A stretch of DNA of 5,870 nt from Chloroflexota bacterium (lineage in GTDB: Bacteria; Chloroflexota; Dehalococcoidia; JAUQQI01): positions 1 through 5,870 of the forward strand of contig JAUQQI010000197.1 of assembly GCA_030549955.1 (NCBI GenBank), in the 5' to 3' direction. A model generated the notes under the pieces. It worked only from the letters and a program-made list of their open reading frames with translations, was not told where the DNA came from and ran no database searches. The position numbers were made by a program, and so were the translations under genes. Positions 1-5,870 of this stretch are shown here, in pieces (within the stretch, counting starts at the first letter, position 1; each line of letters begins with the position of its first letter).

Positions 1-2003
1 CCGATCTCGTAAACTGGTGTCCAAAGGACCAGACAGTCCTGGCCAACGAGCAGGTAATTGACGGAACCTGTGAGCGGTGCGGCACCCCGGTTATCAAACG
101 CGACCTGGAGCAATGGTTCTTCCGGATAACCAAATACGCCGAGGAACTGCTTGATTTTTCCAAGGTTATCGATTGGCCGGAAAAAACGATCCTGATGCAG
201 AAAAACTGGATCGGCCGGAGCGAAGGGGTTGAAGTCGCCTTCCCGGTGGAGGGCCATCCCGAGGAGATCAGGGTCTTCACGACCCGGCCAGATACCATCT
301 ACGGCGTGACATTTATGGTCCTGGCCCCAGAGCATCCGCTGGTTTCCAAGCTGACCGCCCCGGACCGCTGGCCGGAAGTCGAAGCTTATATTGACCAGAC
401 CCGCCGGGAGACCGAGATCGAGCGGCTCTCCACCGAGCGGGAAAAGACCGGCGTCTTTATCGGCGCCTACTGCCGCAATCCGCTCTCGGGCGAGCGGGTT
501 CCCATCTTTATCGGCGATTACGTCCTGCTCACCTACGGCACCGGCGCCGTGATGGGCGTCCCGGCTCACGACCAGCGGGACTTCGAATTCGCCAAGAAAT
601 TCGGCCTGCCGATCAAGGTTGTTATCGCCCCACCGGGCTGGCAGGGTCAAGAACTCGCCGAAGCCTATGTCGACCCCGGCACGATGGTTAACTCCGGCCC
701 CTTTGACGGCCTGCCGAGCGACCGGGGCAAAGAGGCCGTTGCTGACTACATCGAACAGCACGGCCTGGGCCGGCGCACGGTTGCCTACCGGCTGAGGGAC
801 TGGCTGATTTCCCGCCAGCGCTACTGGGGCACGCCCATTCCCATCATTTACTGCGACAACTGCGGCATGGTGCCGGTCCCCGAAAAGGACCTGCCGGTCC
901 TCCTGCCCCCGGACGCCGAGTTCAAGCCCACCGGCGAATCGCCCCTCAAATATCACGAGGCGTTTGTTAATACCACCTGCCCGAAGTGCGGCGGTCCGGC
1001 GAAGCGGGAAACCGACACGATGGACACCTTCGTCGACTCATCCTGGTACTTCCTCAGGTACACGAGCCCCGACTACCAGGACGGGCCGTTCGACCCGGAA
1101 AAGGTGAAGTTCTGGTGCCCGGTCGACCAGTACACCGGCGGGGCCGAGCACGCGACCATGCACCTGCTCTACGCCCGGTTCTTCATCAAGGCCCTGCGGG
1201 ACCTGGGCCTGGTGGGCTTCGACGAGCCGTTCCTGCGGCTCTACCACCAGGGGCACATTATTGTCCAGCGGCAGAAGATGAGCAAGTCCCGGGGTAACGT
1301 CATTACCCCGGACCCCTATGTCGCCGAACTCGGGGCCGATACCGTTCGGGCCTACCTGATGTTCCTGGGGCCGTGGGAGCTGGGCGGTGAGTGGGACGAT
1401 TCGGGCATCAGCGGGGTTCACCGGTGGCTGAACCGGGTCTGGCGGCTGGTCCTCGGTACGGAGGAGGATATCAGGGCGGGCAGAATCCCGGCCGGCGAGC
1501 CCGGCGAAAATGACATCCGCAACCTGCGGCGGCTAACCCACAAGACGATCCAGAAGGTCCACAACGACCTGGAGCGGTTCCAGTTTAACACGGCCATCGC
1601 CGCCCTCATGGAATTTGTCAACCATCTTTACAAACTCCGGGAGACGCCGCTGCTGGGAACCCCGGCCTGGCGGGAGGCCATCGAGAGCCTCATGCTGATG
1701 CTTGCGCCGATTACGCCCCACCTGGCCGAAGAGCTGTGGGTCCGGACCGGCCACCCATACAGCATCCACCAGCAGCGGTTCCCAGCCTGGGACCCGGCCC
1801 TGGTGGTCGAAGAGGAGGTGACCCTGGCCGTCCAGGTTAACGGCCGGGTCCGGGACCGGATTACCGTCCCGGCCGACATGCCCGAAGAGGAGGTCAAGGC
1901 CCTGGCCCTTAAGAGCCCCCGGGTCCAGGCCCAGCTGAACGGCAAGGAGGTTGTTAACGTCATTTACGTGCCCCGGCGGCTCGTAAACGTCGTCGTCCGG
2001 TAA
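1..2003 (+). CDS. leuS: Leucyl-tRNA synthetase, 5'-truncated by the window edge
   Basis: Class I aminoacyl-tRNA synthetase that charges tRNA-Leu with leucine in the cytoplasm and edits mischarged tRNA. The open frame (first full codon at base 3) gives 666 residues. Bacterial LeuRS is usually 800-870, so roughly the first 150-200, including the HIGH motif, lie outside. Seen in order, in partial-protein numbering: the zinc-1 module WCPKDQTVLANEQV with C6, C23 and C26; the KRDLEQWFFRIT segment (32-43); the CP1 editing domain with TTRPDTIYG (93-101) and GTGAVMGVPAHDQRD (179-193); a second Cys4 set (C284, C287, C326, C329); DTMDTFVDSSWYFLRY (338-353); and the KMSKS loop, exact, at 425-429 (bases 1275-1289). 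The anticodon-binding helical domain follows, then the C-terminal domain with LAVQVNGRVRDRI and the family-typical end YVPRRLVNVVVR. The ATG at 195 is an internal Met, because homologous LeuRS sequence continues upstream of it. The gene looks intact and functional. Identity is near certain. Confidence 0.98.
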   Translation, partial: DLVNWCPKDQTVLANEQVIDGTCERCGTPVIKRDLEQWFFRITKYAEELLDFSKVIDWPEKTILMQKNWIGRSEGVEVAFPVEGHPEEIRVFTTRPDTIYGVTFMVLAPEHPLVSKLTAPDRWPEVEAYIDQTRRETEIERLSTEREKTGVFIGAYCRNPLSGERVPIFIGDYVLLTYGTGAVMGVPAHDQRDFEFAKKFGLPIKVVIAPPGWQGQELAEAYVDPGTMVNSGPFDGLPSDRGKEAVADYIEQHGLGRRTVAYRLRDWLISRQRYWGTPIPIIYCDNCGMVPVPEKDLPVLLPPDAEFKPTGESPLKYHEAFVNTTCPKCGGPAKRETDTMDTFVDSSWYFLRYTSPDYQDGPFDPEKVKFWCPVDQYTGGAEHATMHLLYARFFIKALRDLGLVGFDEPFLRLYHQGHIIVQRQKMSKSRGNVITPDPYVAELGADTVRAYLMFLGPWELGGEWDDSGISGVHRWLNRVWRLVLGTEEDIRAGRIPAGEPGENDIRNLRRLTHKTIQKVHNDLERFQFNTAIAALMEFVNHLYKLRETPLLGTPAWREAIESLMLMLAPITPHLAEELWVRTGHPYSIHQQRFPAWDPALVVEEEVTLAVQVNGRVRDRITVPADMPEEEVKALALKSPRVQAQLNGKEVVNVIYVPRRLVNVVVR

Positions 2004-2017
2004 CCGCCCACAAAACC

Positions 2018-2047
2018 AGAGCGGGGTGGAACGTTCCACCCCGCTCT
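2018..2047. terminator. Probable bidirectional intrinsic terminator between leuS and the convergent operon
   Basis: A perfect 30-base palindrome, arm AGAGCGGGGTGGAAC followed directly by its reverse complement. As RNA it would fold into a GC-rich stem of about 13 bp with a short ACGT loop. On the + strand it starts 14 bases after the leuS stop and runs into the moderately U-rich TATCTTACT. On the - strand it lies about 20 bases past the aminotransferase stop and is followed by GGTTTTG. Both tails are short and imperfect, but the position between two convergent genes is the classic one for a shared terminator. A dyad-binding protein site is the alternative and is less likely. Confidence 0.82.
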
Positions 2048-2068
2048 TATCTTACTAGGGGCCGCCGG

Positions 2069-3271
2069 TCAGCTCCCGGTTCCGGCTTCCCGGATGGCCT
2101 CACAGAGTAAACGAGTTCCCTCCCGGATCTCGTCGACGGTCGGGAAGCTGAAGGCCAGCCGGATCGCGTCCCTGCCCCGGCCGTCGGGGTAGCACGCCGT
2201 GCCGGGCATGAACCCGACCCCGTTCCGGGCGCACACCTCGGAAAGCCGCTGGAGGCCTGTTCCGGGCGGGAGCCACATCCAGAGGAAAAAGCCCCCTTCC
2301 GGCCGGGTCCAGCGGCAGCCTTCGGGAGCATACTCGCCCAGGGTTCCGAGCATCGCATCCCGCTTCCGCCGGTAAACCCCGATAAGGTCGGCAATATGGC
2401 CGTCCATGTGCTCCCTCAGATATTCGGCCGCGACCCGGGAAACGAAAGGATTCGTGCCGCCGTCGAGCTTGACGGTCATGAAGTGACCGATGGCCTCCTT
2501 CGGGGCAATAATCCAGCCGATCCTGAGGCCGGCAGCCAGAATCTTGGAGACCGTTCCCATTTTAATTACGGACCCTTCAGTGTCCAGGCTCAGGAGGGAC
2601 GGCTGGGGCTCGCCCTCAAACCGGAGGTCGCCGTAAGCGTCGTCCTCGATGACTGGGGTCCCGTACGCAACCGCCAGCTCGAGGAGCCGACGCCGTTTGG
2701 CCAGCGGCATGGTCATCCCGGCCGGGTTCTGAAAGGTCGGGATGGTATAGATAAACTTGGCCCGCCGCCCCTGGGCTTTAAGCCGGCGCAGGTGGTCTTC
2801 GAGCTGGTCCACGTTCATGCCGTCCGGTTCGAGGTCGACGGTCAGAATCTCAGCCCGCTGAACCCGAAAGGCATGGACAGCCCCCATCCAGGTCGGGGCT
2901 TCGGTGATAATCGGGTCACCCGGTTCGACCAGGGCCTCGACGATGAGCTGAAGGGCATGGGCAGAGCCGTTTGTTATCAAAAAGTTATCCGGGTCAACCC
3001 GGGCCCCCTCATCCCGCCGGTATTTTTCGGCGAGGAGCTCCCGGAGACCGATAAATCCCTGGGCTTCTCCGTAGTTGAGGGCCGCCGCCCCATCGGTCGC
3101 CAGCACCCGGCGGGCTGCCTCAGCCAGCTCCGCGTACGGGAATGACGCCGGGTCGGGCCGGCCGCCGGCAAAATCGATCCGGGTGCCACCAGCGCCCCGA
3201 CCCCGAACCGCAGGCCGGGCAGCCTTTGCACCCCAGAGCCCATCATAACTAAAACGCCGGTCCTCAACCAT
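2069..3271 (-). CDS. PLP-dependent aminotransferase, class I/II (LysN / MocR C-domain type)
   Basis: A 400-residue fold-type-I aminotransferase, the usual length for the family. It should move an amino group between an amino acid and a 2-oxo acid in the cytoplasm. Visible landmarks, numbered from the chosen start: N-terminal substrate-loop motif DFAGGRPDPASFP (about 33-45); Y67 in LNYGEAQGF; IPTFQNPAG with N182; IEDDAYGDLRF with the pyridine-contacting D210 and Y213; the Schiff-base lysine K243 in GTVSKILAAGLRIGW, with R250 for the phosphate; and the carboxylate-binding R371 in AIRLAFSFP. There is no GntR-type winged-helix domain, so this is the enzyme alone and not a MocR regulator. The start at 3271 is chosen because GGAGGT lies six bases upstream. 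An earlier in-frame ATG at 3370 would overlap the upstream gene and add 33 residues that resemble no aminotransferase. It is the last gene of the operon, 22 bases after the GGT-family gene. Substrate is unknown; 2-aminoadipate, branched-chain or aromatic amino acids are all possible for this family. Confidence 0.93.
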   Translation of the reverse strand: MVEDRRFSYDGLWGAKAARPAVRGRGAGGTRIDFAGGRPDPASFPYAELAEAARRVLATDGAAALNYGEAQGFIGLRELLAEKYRRDEGARVDPDNFLITNGSAHALQLIVEALVEPGDPIITEAPTWMGAVHAFRVQRAEILTVDLEPDGMNVDQLEDHLRRLKAQGRRAKFIYTIPTFQNPAGMTMPLAKRRRLLELAVAYGTPVIEDDAYGDLRFEGEPQPSLLSLDTEGSVIKMGTVSKILAAGLRIGWIIAPKEAIGHFMTVKLDGGTNPFVSRVAAEYLREHMDGHIADLIGVYRRKRDAMLGTLGEYAPEGCRWTRPEGGFFLWMWLPPGTGLQRLSEVCARNGVGFMPGTACYPDGRGRDAIRLAFSFPTVDEIREGTRLLCEAIREAGTGS

Positions 3272-3277
3272 CAAGCA

Positions 3278-3283
3278 ACCTCC
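3278..3283 (-). promoter_or_regulatory. Shine-Dalgarno sequence deciding the aminotransferase start
   Basis: The - strand reads GGAGGT, then the six-base spacer TGCTTG, then ATG at 3271. This near-consensus site lies in the 22-base gap after the GGT-family stop. It fixes the aminotransferase start at 3271 and not at the in-frame ATG at 3370. Confidence 0.88.
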
Positions 3284-3293
3284 AGGATGATGC

Positions 3294-5042
3294 TTACCAC
3301 CCGACGGCGTAAGAATCCCGGCGGGGGTCGGCCCCGGCCTCCACCCGCCCAGCCCCCCGGTCAGCCACAATCAGACAGACCGCACACGCCGCCGGCGGCC
3401 AGTCCGGCCCGACCACCACCTCATGCCCACGATTTGCAAGCTCAGCCCCAACCTCAGCCCCTATCCGTCCCTCCACATACAGCCGACCAGGATAGTAACT
3501 GTGGGGCCAGAAGGAGTTCGGAAAACTGATCGAGATGACCCGCGGCCCTTCCACCGCCTCCTGAGGATTCAACCCGAAATCAACAAGGTTTACAAACACC
3601 TGAACCATCGCCTGAGGCTGACCGTCCCCGCCAGGACACCCGAAGGGGATGACCTCACCCCCAGGCCCCAGGGCCAGGGCCGGGTTCGGCGTAAGCCTCG
3701 GCCGCTTCCACGGCCCCAATGAGGCTGGGTGTCCTGGGTCAAGCCAGGACTGGCTCCCCCGGGAAGAAAGACTAAAACCCCAGCCCGGCACAACCGGACT
3801 GCTCAAAGCCGGGTCGCTCGGGGTCGCCGAAAAGGCATTACCCGCACCATCCACAACGCAGACATAGCTCGTATCCGCCTCCACCGACCCCTTAACAGCC
3901 TCAGGCTCAGGCCCGGGCCTGACCCCCGTCTCCCCGGCCGGCGGAAGCCCAGCCCAGGCCTTCGGCCCAATGAGCTTGCGCCGCCCGGCCGCATAACCCT
4001 TGCTCAGGAGAATATCAATGGGCACCTTAACAAAATCCGGGTCCCCATAATAGGCTTCCCGGTCGGCAAAACCAAGCTTTAAGGCCTCAACTAAAACGTG
4101 CAGATATTCGGCCGTGTTGTGGCCCAAAGCCTTTAAGTCAAAATCCTCCAGGAGATTGAGCGTCTGGGCAACCACCGGCCCCTGACACCACGGCCCGCAG
4201 GTATACACCCGGTAGCCCCGATAGGTCGTCTCAACCGGCGGCTCAATCTTGACCGTAAATTCGGCCAGGTCCTCGTAGCTTAATAGCCCGCCCTGCTCCT
4301 GGCAAAAACCGGCCATCTCCCGGGCTAACGGCCCCCGGTAAAAGTAGTCCCGGGCCGCCCGAATCCCGGCCTCTCGACCCAGACCCCGGGCCGAACCCTC
4401 GGCCCCCATCAGCACCTCAAAGGTCCGGGCAAGCCCAGGCTGGCGGAAAACCTGCCCAACCTCCGGAACATGACCATTCGGCAAAAAGACCTCGGCCGAG
4501 CTGGGCCAACCTTTGAGCCGCTCAGCCTGGGCTGAAATCGCCCGCTCAAGCCTCGGATACATGATAAAGCCTTCGGCTGCCAGCTCGAGGGCAGGCTCGA
4601 CAACCTCCTCGAAGCTCAGGGTCCCGAACTTTTCCAGGGCCGTAAGCCAGGCGTCGGCGGCGGCCGGGACCACCGTCCTGGGGATGCCCTCGGGCAGGTC
4701 GCCCCCAAAGCGCTCAAGGTAGTAATCGAGGGTTGCCCTGCGGGGCCAGCGGCCCAGACCGCTGATGGTGACGACCTGGCCGGTTGCGGCCAGGTAAATG
4801 GCAATCGGGGCAACCCCACCGAAGGTCGTCAGGTGGGGCTCAACCACGTTCAGGGCGATGCCGGCGGCAACCCCGGCATCGACGGCATTGCCGCCCCGCT
4901 CCAGGATTTTATAGCCGGCCATGGTCGCCAGGTAATGGGTCGAGCTGATGGCAAACCGCCGGCCCCGAAATGGCGGCCGGTAGGTCGTGTTCGCCACCGC
5001 GCCCCGTACGGTTGCACCCGGGGTTTCAAATGAGCCCGGCAT
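3294..5042 (-). CDS. Gamma-glutamyltransferase-family Ntn hydrolase, noncanonical and without signal peptide
   Basis: 582 residues, full length for the family (PF01019). Members cut themselves before a Thr that becomes the N-terminal nucleophile, then hydrolyse or transfer acyl groups from gamma-glutamyl or related amides. Seen: N-terminal KILERGGNAVDAGVAAGIAL and NVVEPH (about 45-70); ADREAYYGDPDF (326-337); the cleavage/nucleophile site VEADTSYVCVVD with T391 (codon 3870-3872), predicting chains of 390 and 192 residues; oxyanion segment GCPGGDGQPQA (468-478); and the family-like C-terminal end DSYAVGW. No signal peptide or membrane segment is visible at the N-terminus, so it is probably cytoplasmic, whereas classical bacterial GGT is periplasmic or secreted. 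By eye, against E. coli GGT from memory, several glutamyl-binding residues are replaced (R114 by L96, N411 by P411, D433 by Q431, S462 by L450), so glutathione may not be its substrate. A GGT-like acylase/amidase is the main alternative. The start at 5042 has an AGAGGG ribosome site. Middle gene of the operon. Confidence 0.92.
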   Translation of the reverse strand: MPGSFETPGATVRGAVANTTYRPPFRGRRFAISSTHYLATMAGYKILERGGNAVDAGVAAGIALNVVEPHLTTFGGVAPIAIYLAATGQVVTISGLGRWPRRATLDYYLERFGGDLPEGIPRTVVPAAADAWLTALEKFGTLSFEEVVEPALELAAEGFIMYPRLERAISAQAERLKGWPSSAEVFLPNGHVPEVGQVFRQPGLARTFEVLMGAEGSARGLGREAGIRAARDYFYRGPLAREMAGFCQEQGGLLSYEDLAEFTVKIEPPVETTYRGYRVYTCGPWCQGPVVAQTLNLLEDFDLKALGHNTAEYLHVLVEALKLGFADREAYYGDPDFVKVPIDILLSKGYAAGRRKLIGPKAWAGLPPAGETGVRPGPEPEAVKGSVEADTSYVCVVDGAGNAFSATPSDPALSSPVVPGWGFSLSSRGSQSWLDPGHPASLGPWKRPRLTPNPALALGPGGEVIPFGCPGGDGQPQAMVQVFVNLVDFGLNPQEAVEGPRVISISFPNSFWPHSYYPGRLYVEGRIGAEVGAELANRGHEVVVGPDWPPAACAVCLIVADRGAGRVEAGADPRRDSYAVGW

Positions 5043-5048
5043 GGCTTA

Positions 5049-5054
5049 CCCTCT
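5049..5054 (-). promoter_or_regulatory. Shine-Dalgarno sequence of the GGT-family gene
   Basis: The - strand reads AGAGGG, six bases of spacer, then ATG at 5042. It is weaker than the site before the aminotransferase, but it is well placed and supports 5042 as the start. The protein already shows family-like sequence about 30 residues after this Met. Confidence 0.65.
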
Positions 5055-5091
5055 TCCGGAACCTCGGCAATCTGTCGGCCAATTTTAGCAC

Positions 5092-5109
5092 ACCGGGATC
5101 CGGCCCGGT
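5092..5109 (-). other. Small hairpin directly after the threonine-synthase-like stop codon
   Basis: ACCGGG and CCCGGT form a perfect 6-bp stem with a six-base loop, starting at the base next to the TGA stop (5110-5112). No U-run follows on the - strand (GTGCTAAAATTGG comes next), so it is not a convincing terminator. It may stabilise the upstream message end or may be chance in GC-rich DNA. It occupies much of the 67-base gap between the two genes; the rest holds the ribosome site and no promoter I would defend. Confidence 0.35.
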
Positions 5110-5870
5110 TCAGCCGGAAGCGGCTTTCAGGCCGGTTCCCGTGACCGGCACCAGCAAGCTCGCCCCCGCTTCAAATCGGCCCAGGGCGGCCAGTCTGGCC
5201 AGCCCGGCGAAGGCAGCAGCCGACGTCGGCTCGGCGAAGATGCCTTCATGCTCGGCCAGAAACCGGCCCCACTCAAGGATTTCCGCTTCGTCAACAGCAA
5301 CCAGCGAGCCGTTGCTTGCCCGGACGATTTCCAGGACCTGCCGGCCCCGGGGCGGCCGCTCGACCCGGATGCCCCCGGCTACCGTCGGGGCGACGGGGAC
5401 TTCAGCGGGCTCCGCCAGGCCCCGTTCCCAGGCTTCGGCCAGCGGCGCGCAGGCCCGGGCCTGGACGCCGTGAATCCGGGGCGGTTTTCGGCCCGCCCGC
5501 TGGTAGGCAACCCACAGGCCGGCTACCAGGGAACCGTTGCCGACGGGGATAACCAGGTCCGTTGGGGCCGGCTCAAGGTGGAGCAACTCTTCCCCGAAGG
5601 TTGCCATGCCCTCAACGAAAAACGGGGACCGGTTGTGGGAGGCGTAAAAGAGCCCGGCTTCCCGCGCATATCTGACGGCCGCGACGGCGGCGGCTTCCCG
5701 GCCCCCGGCAACGCCCACGACCCGGGCCCCGTAGGCCCGGATCTGGGTCAGCTTTGAGGCCGGGGTATCGGCCGGCACGAAGATATGGGCCCGCAAACCG
5801 GCCCGGGCCGCATAGGCCGCAACCGCGGCCCCGGCATTGCCCGAGGAGGCTTCGACAACCGCGGCCGCGC
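5110..5870 (-). CDS. Threonine-synthase-family PLP enzyme (fold type II), 5'-truncated by the window edge
   Basis: 252 residues of the C-terminal part are visible; the frame stays open to the window edge. Members use PLP for beta/gamma replacement or elimination on amino acids; threonine synthase itself makes threonine from O-phosphohomoserine. Seen, numbered from the first full codon: the phosphate-binding loop VVEASSGNAGAA (4-15) followed by AAYAARAGL; VFVP-like IFVPADTPASKLTQ; a glycine-rich VGNGS (109-113); PTVAGGIRVERPPRG; EGIFAEPTSAAA (208-219); and the C-terminal VPVTGTGLK (240-248), where threonine synthases contact the PLP ring nitrogen. The Schiff-base lysine and N-terminal domain lie outside the window, so activity cannot be judged. 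A TTG at 5796 is internal, because the conserved SSGN loop lies upstream in frame. No hom or thrB is next to it, so a role other than threonine synthesis (for example a dehydratase-like or other beta/gamma-acting enzyme) remains open. It is the first visible gene of the operon, 67 bases before the GGT-family gene. Confidence 0.88.
   Translation of the reverse strand, partial: AAAVVEASSGNAGAAVAAYAARAGLRAHIFVPADTPASKLTQIRAYGARVVGVAGGREAAAVAAVRYAREAGLFYASHNRSPFFVEGMATFGEELLHLEPAPTDLVIPVGNGSLVAGLWVAYQRAGRKPPRIHGVQARACAPLAEAWERGLAEPAEVPVAPTVAGGIRVERPPRGRQVLEIVRASNGSLVAVDEAEILEWGRFLAEHEGIFAEPTSAAAFAGLARLAALGRFEAGASLLVPVTGTGLKAASG

Noticed and set aside
195..2003. ATG at 195 as the start of leuS
   Set aside because: The same frame is open to the window edge and encodes the LeuRS zinc-1 module and KRDLEQWFFRIT upstream of 195, so this Met is internal.
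1533..2039. 168-codon open frame on the - strand across the leuS 3' end
   Set aside because: It is antisense to conserved LeuRS sequence and starts inside the palindrome; its protein resembles no family I know.
2396..3145. 249-codon open frame on the + strand
   Set aside because: It lies wholly antisense to the well-supported aminotransferase, has no recognisable domain, and is the usual product of GC-rich third positions.
3287..3529. Proline-rich 80-codon + strand frame, possible small protein
   Set aside because: It is antisense to the GGT-family 3' end; the Pro/Gln/His richness follows from the local C-over-G skew, and no domain is recognisable.
5082..5087. TAAAAT on the - strand as a -10 box for a promoter before the GGT-family gene
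   Set aside because: The region about 17 bases upstream has no TTGACA-like box; a single AT-rich hexamer is not enough evidence.
5248..5757. 169-codon + strand frame, and the overlapping one at 4970-5473
   Set aside because: Both mirror the threonine-synthase-like and GGT-family genes; low-complexity Arg/Pro/Gly/Ala composition marks them as shadows.
5110..5796. TTG at 5796 as the start of the threonine-synthase-like gene
   Set aside because: The conserved PLP phosphate loop ASSGNAGAA is encoded in frame upstream of 5796, so the gene begins outside the window.
1..5870. tRNA, rRNA, CRISPR, insertion sequence or phage content
   Set aside because: No repeat array, transposase-like protein, terminal inverted repeats or RNA-gene landmarks were seen; coding sequence fills the window.

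Overview
This window looks like ordinary bacterial chromosome from a GC-rich organism. It carries four protein-coding genes in a convergent arrangement. The GC-rich coding, the strong GGAGGT-type ribosome binding site and the style of the LeuRS C-terminal half would fit a high-GC Bacillota (Moorella/Desulfotomaculum-like) or a Chloroflexota lineage. That placement is a low-confidence impression; no rRNA or other decisive marker is present.

Left part (1-2003, + strand): the 3' three-quarters of leuS, leucyl-tRNA synthetase. The gene enters the window already open; its N-terminus with the HIGH motif lies outside. A 30-base perfect palindrome at 2018-2047 follows. It sits between leuS and the end of the convergent operon and probably terminates transcription from both sides.

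Right part (2069-5870, - strand): three genes read leftward in what looks like one operon. In transcription order they are a threonine-synthase-family PLP enzyme (5' end outside the window), a gamma-glutamyltransferase-family Ntn hydrolase, and a stand-alone fold-type-I PLP aminotransferase of the 2-aminoadipate transaminase (LysN)/MocR C-domain type. The gaps are 67 and 22 bases, and each downstream gene has its own Shine-Dalgarno sequence. The set suggests amino-acid or small-peptide metabolism, with hydrolysis of an N-acyl or gamma-glutamyl-like amide plus two PLP-dependent amino-acid steps. The actual substrates cannot be read from the sequence.

The most interesting point is the GGT-family protein. 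It keeps the self-processing Thr nucleophile and the oxyanion Gly-Gly. However, by eye it lacks most residues that bind the glutamyl group in E. coli GGT, and it has no signal peptide. It may be a cytoplasmic amidase/acylase of different specificity rather than a glutathione-cleaving GGT. I found no mobile element, CRISPR array, tRNA, rRNA or clearly novel multi-gene system. No intergenic stretch exceeds 70 bases.
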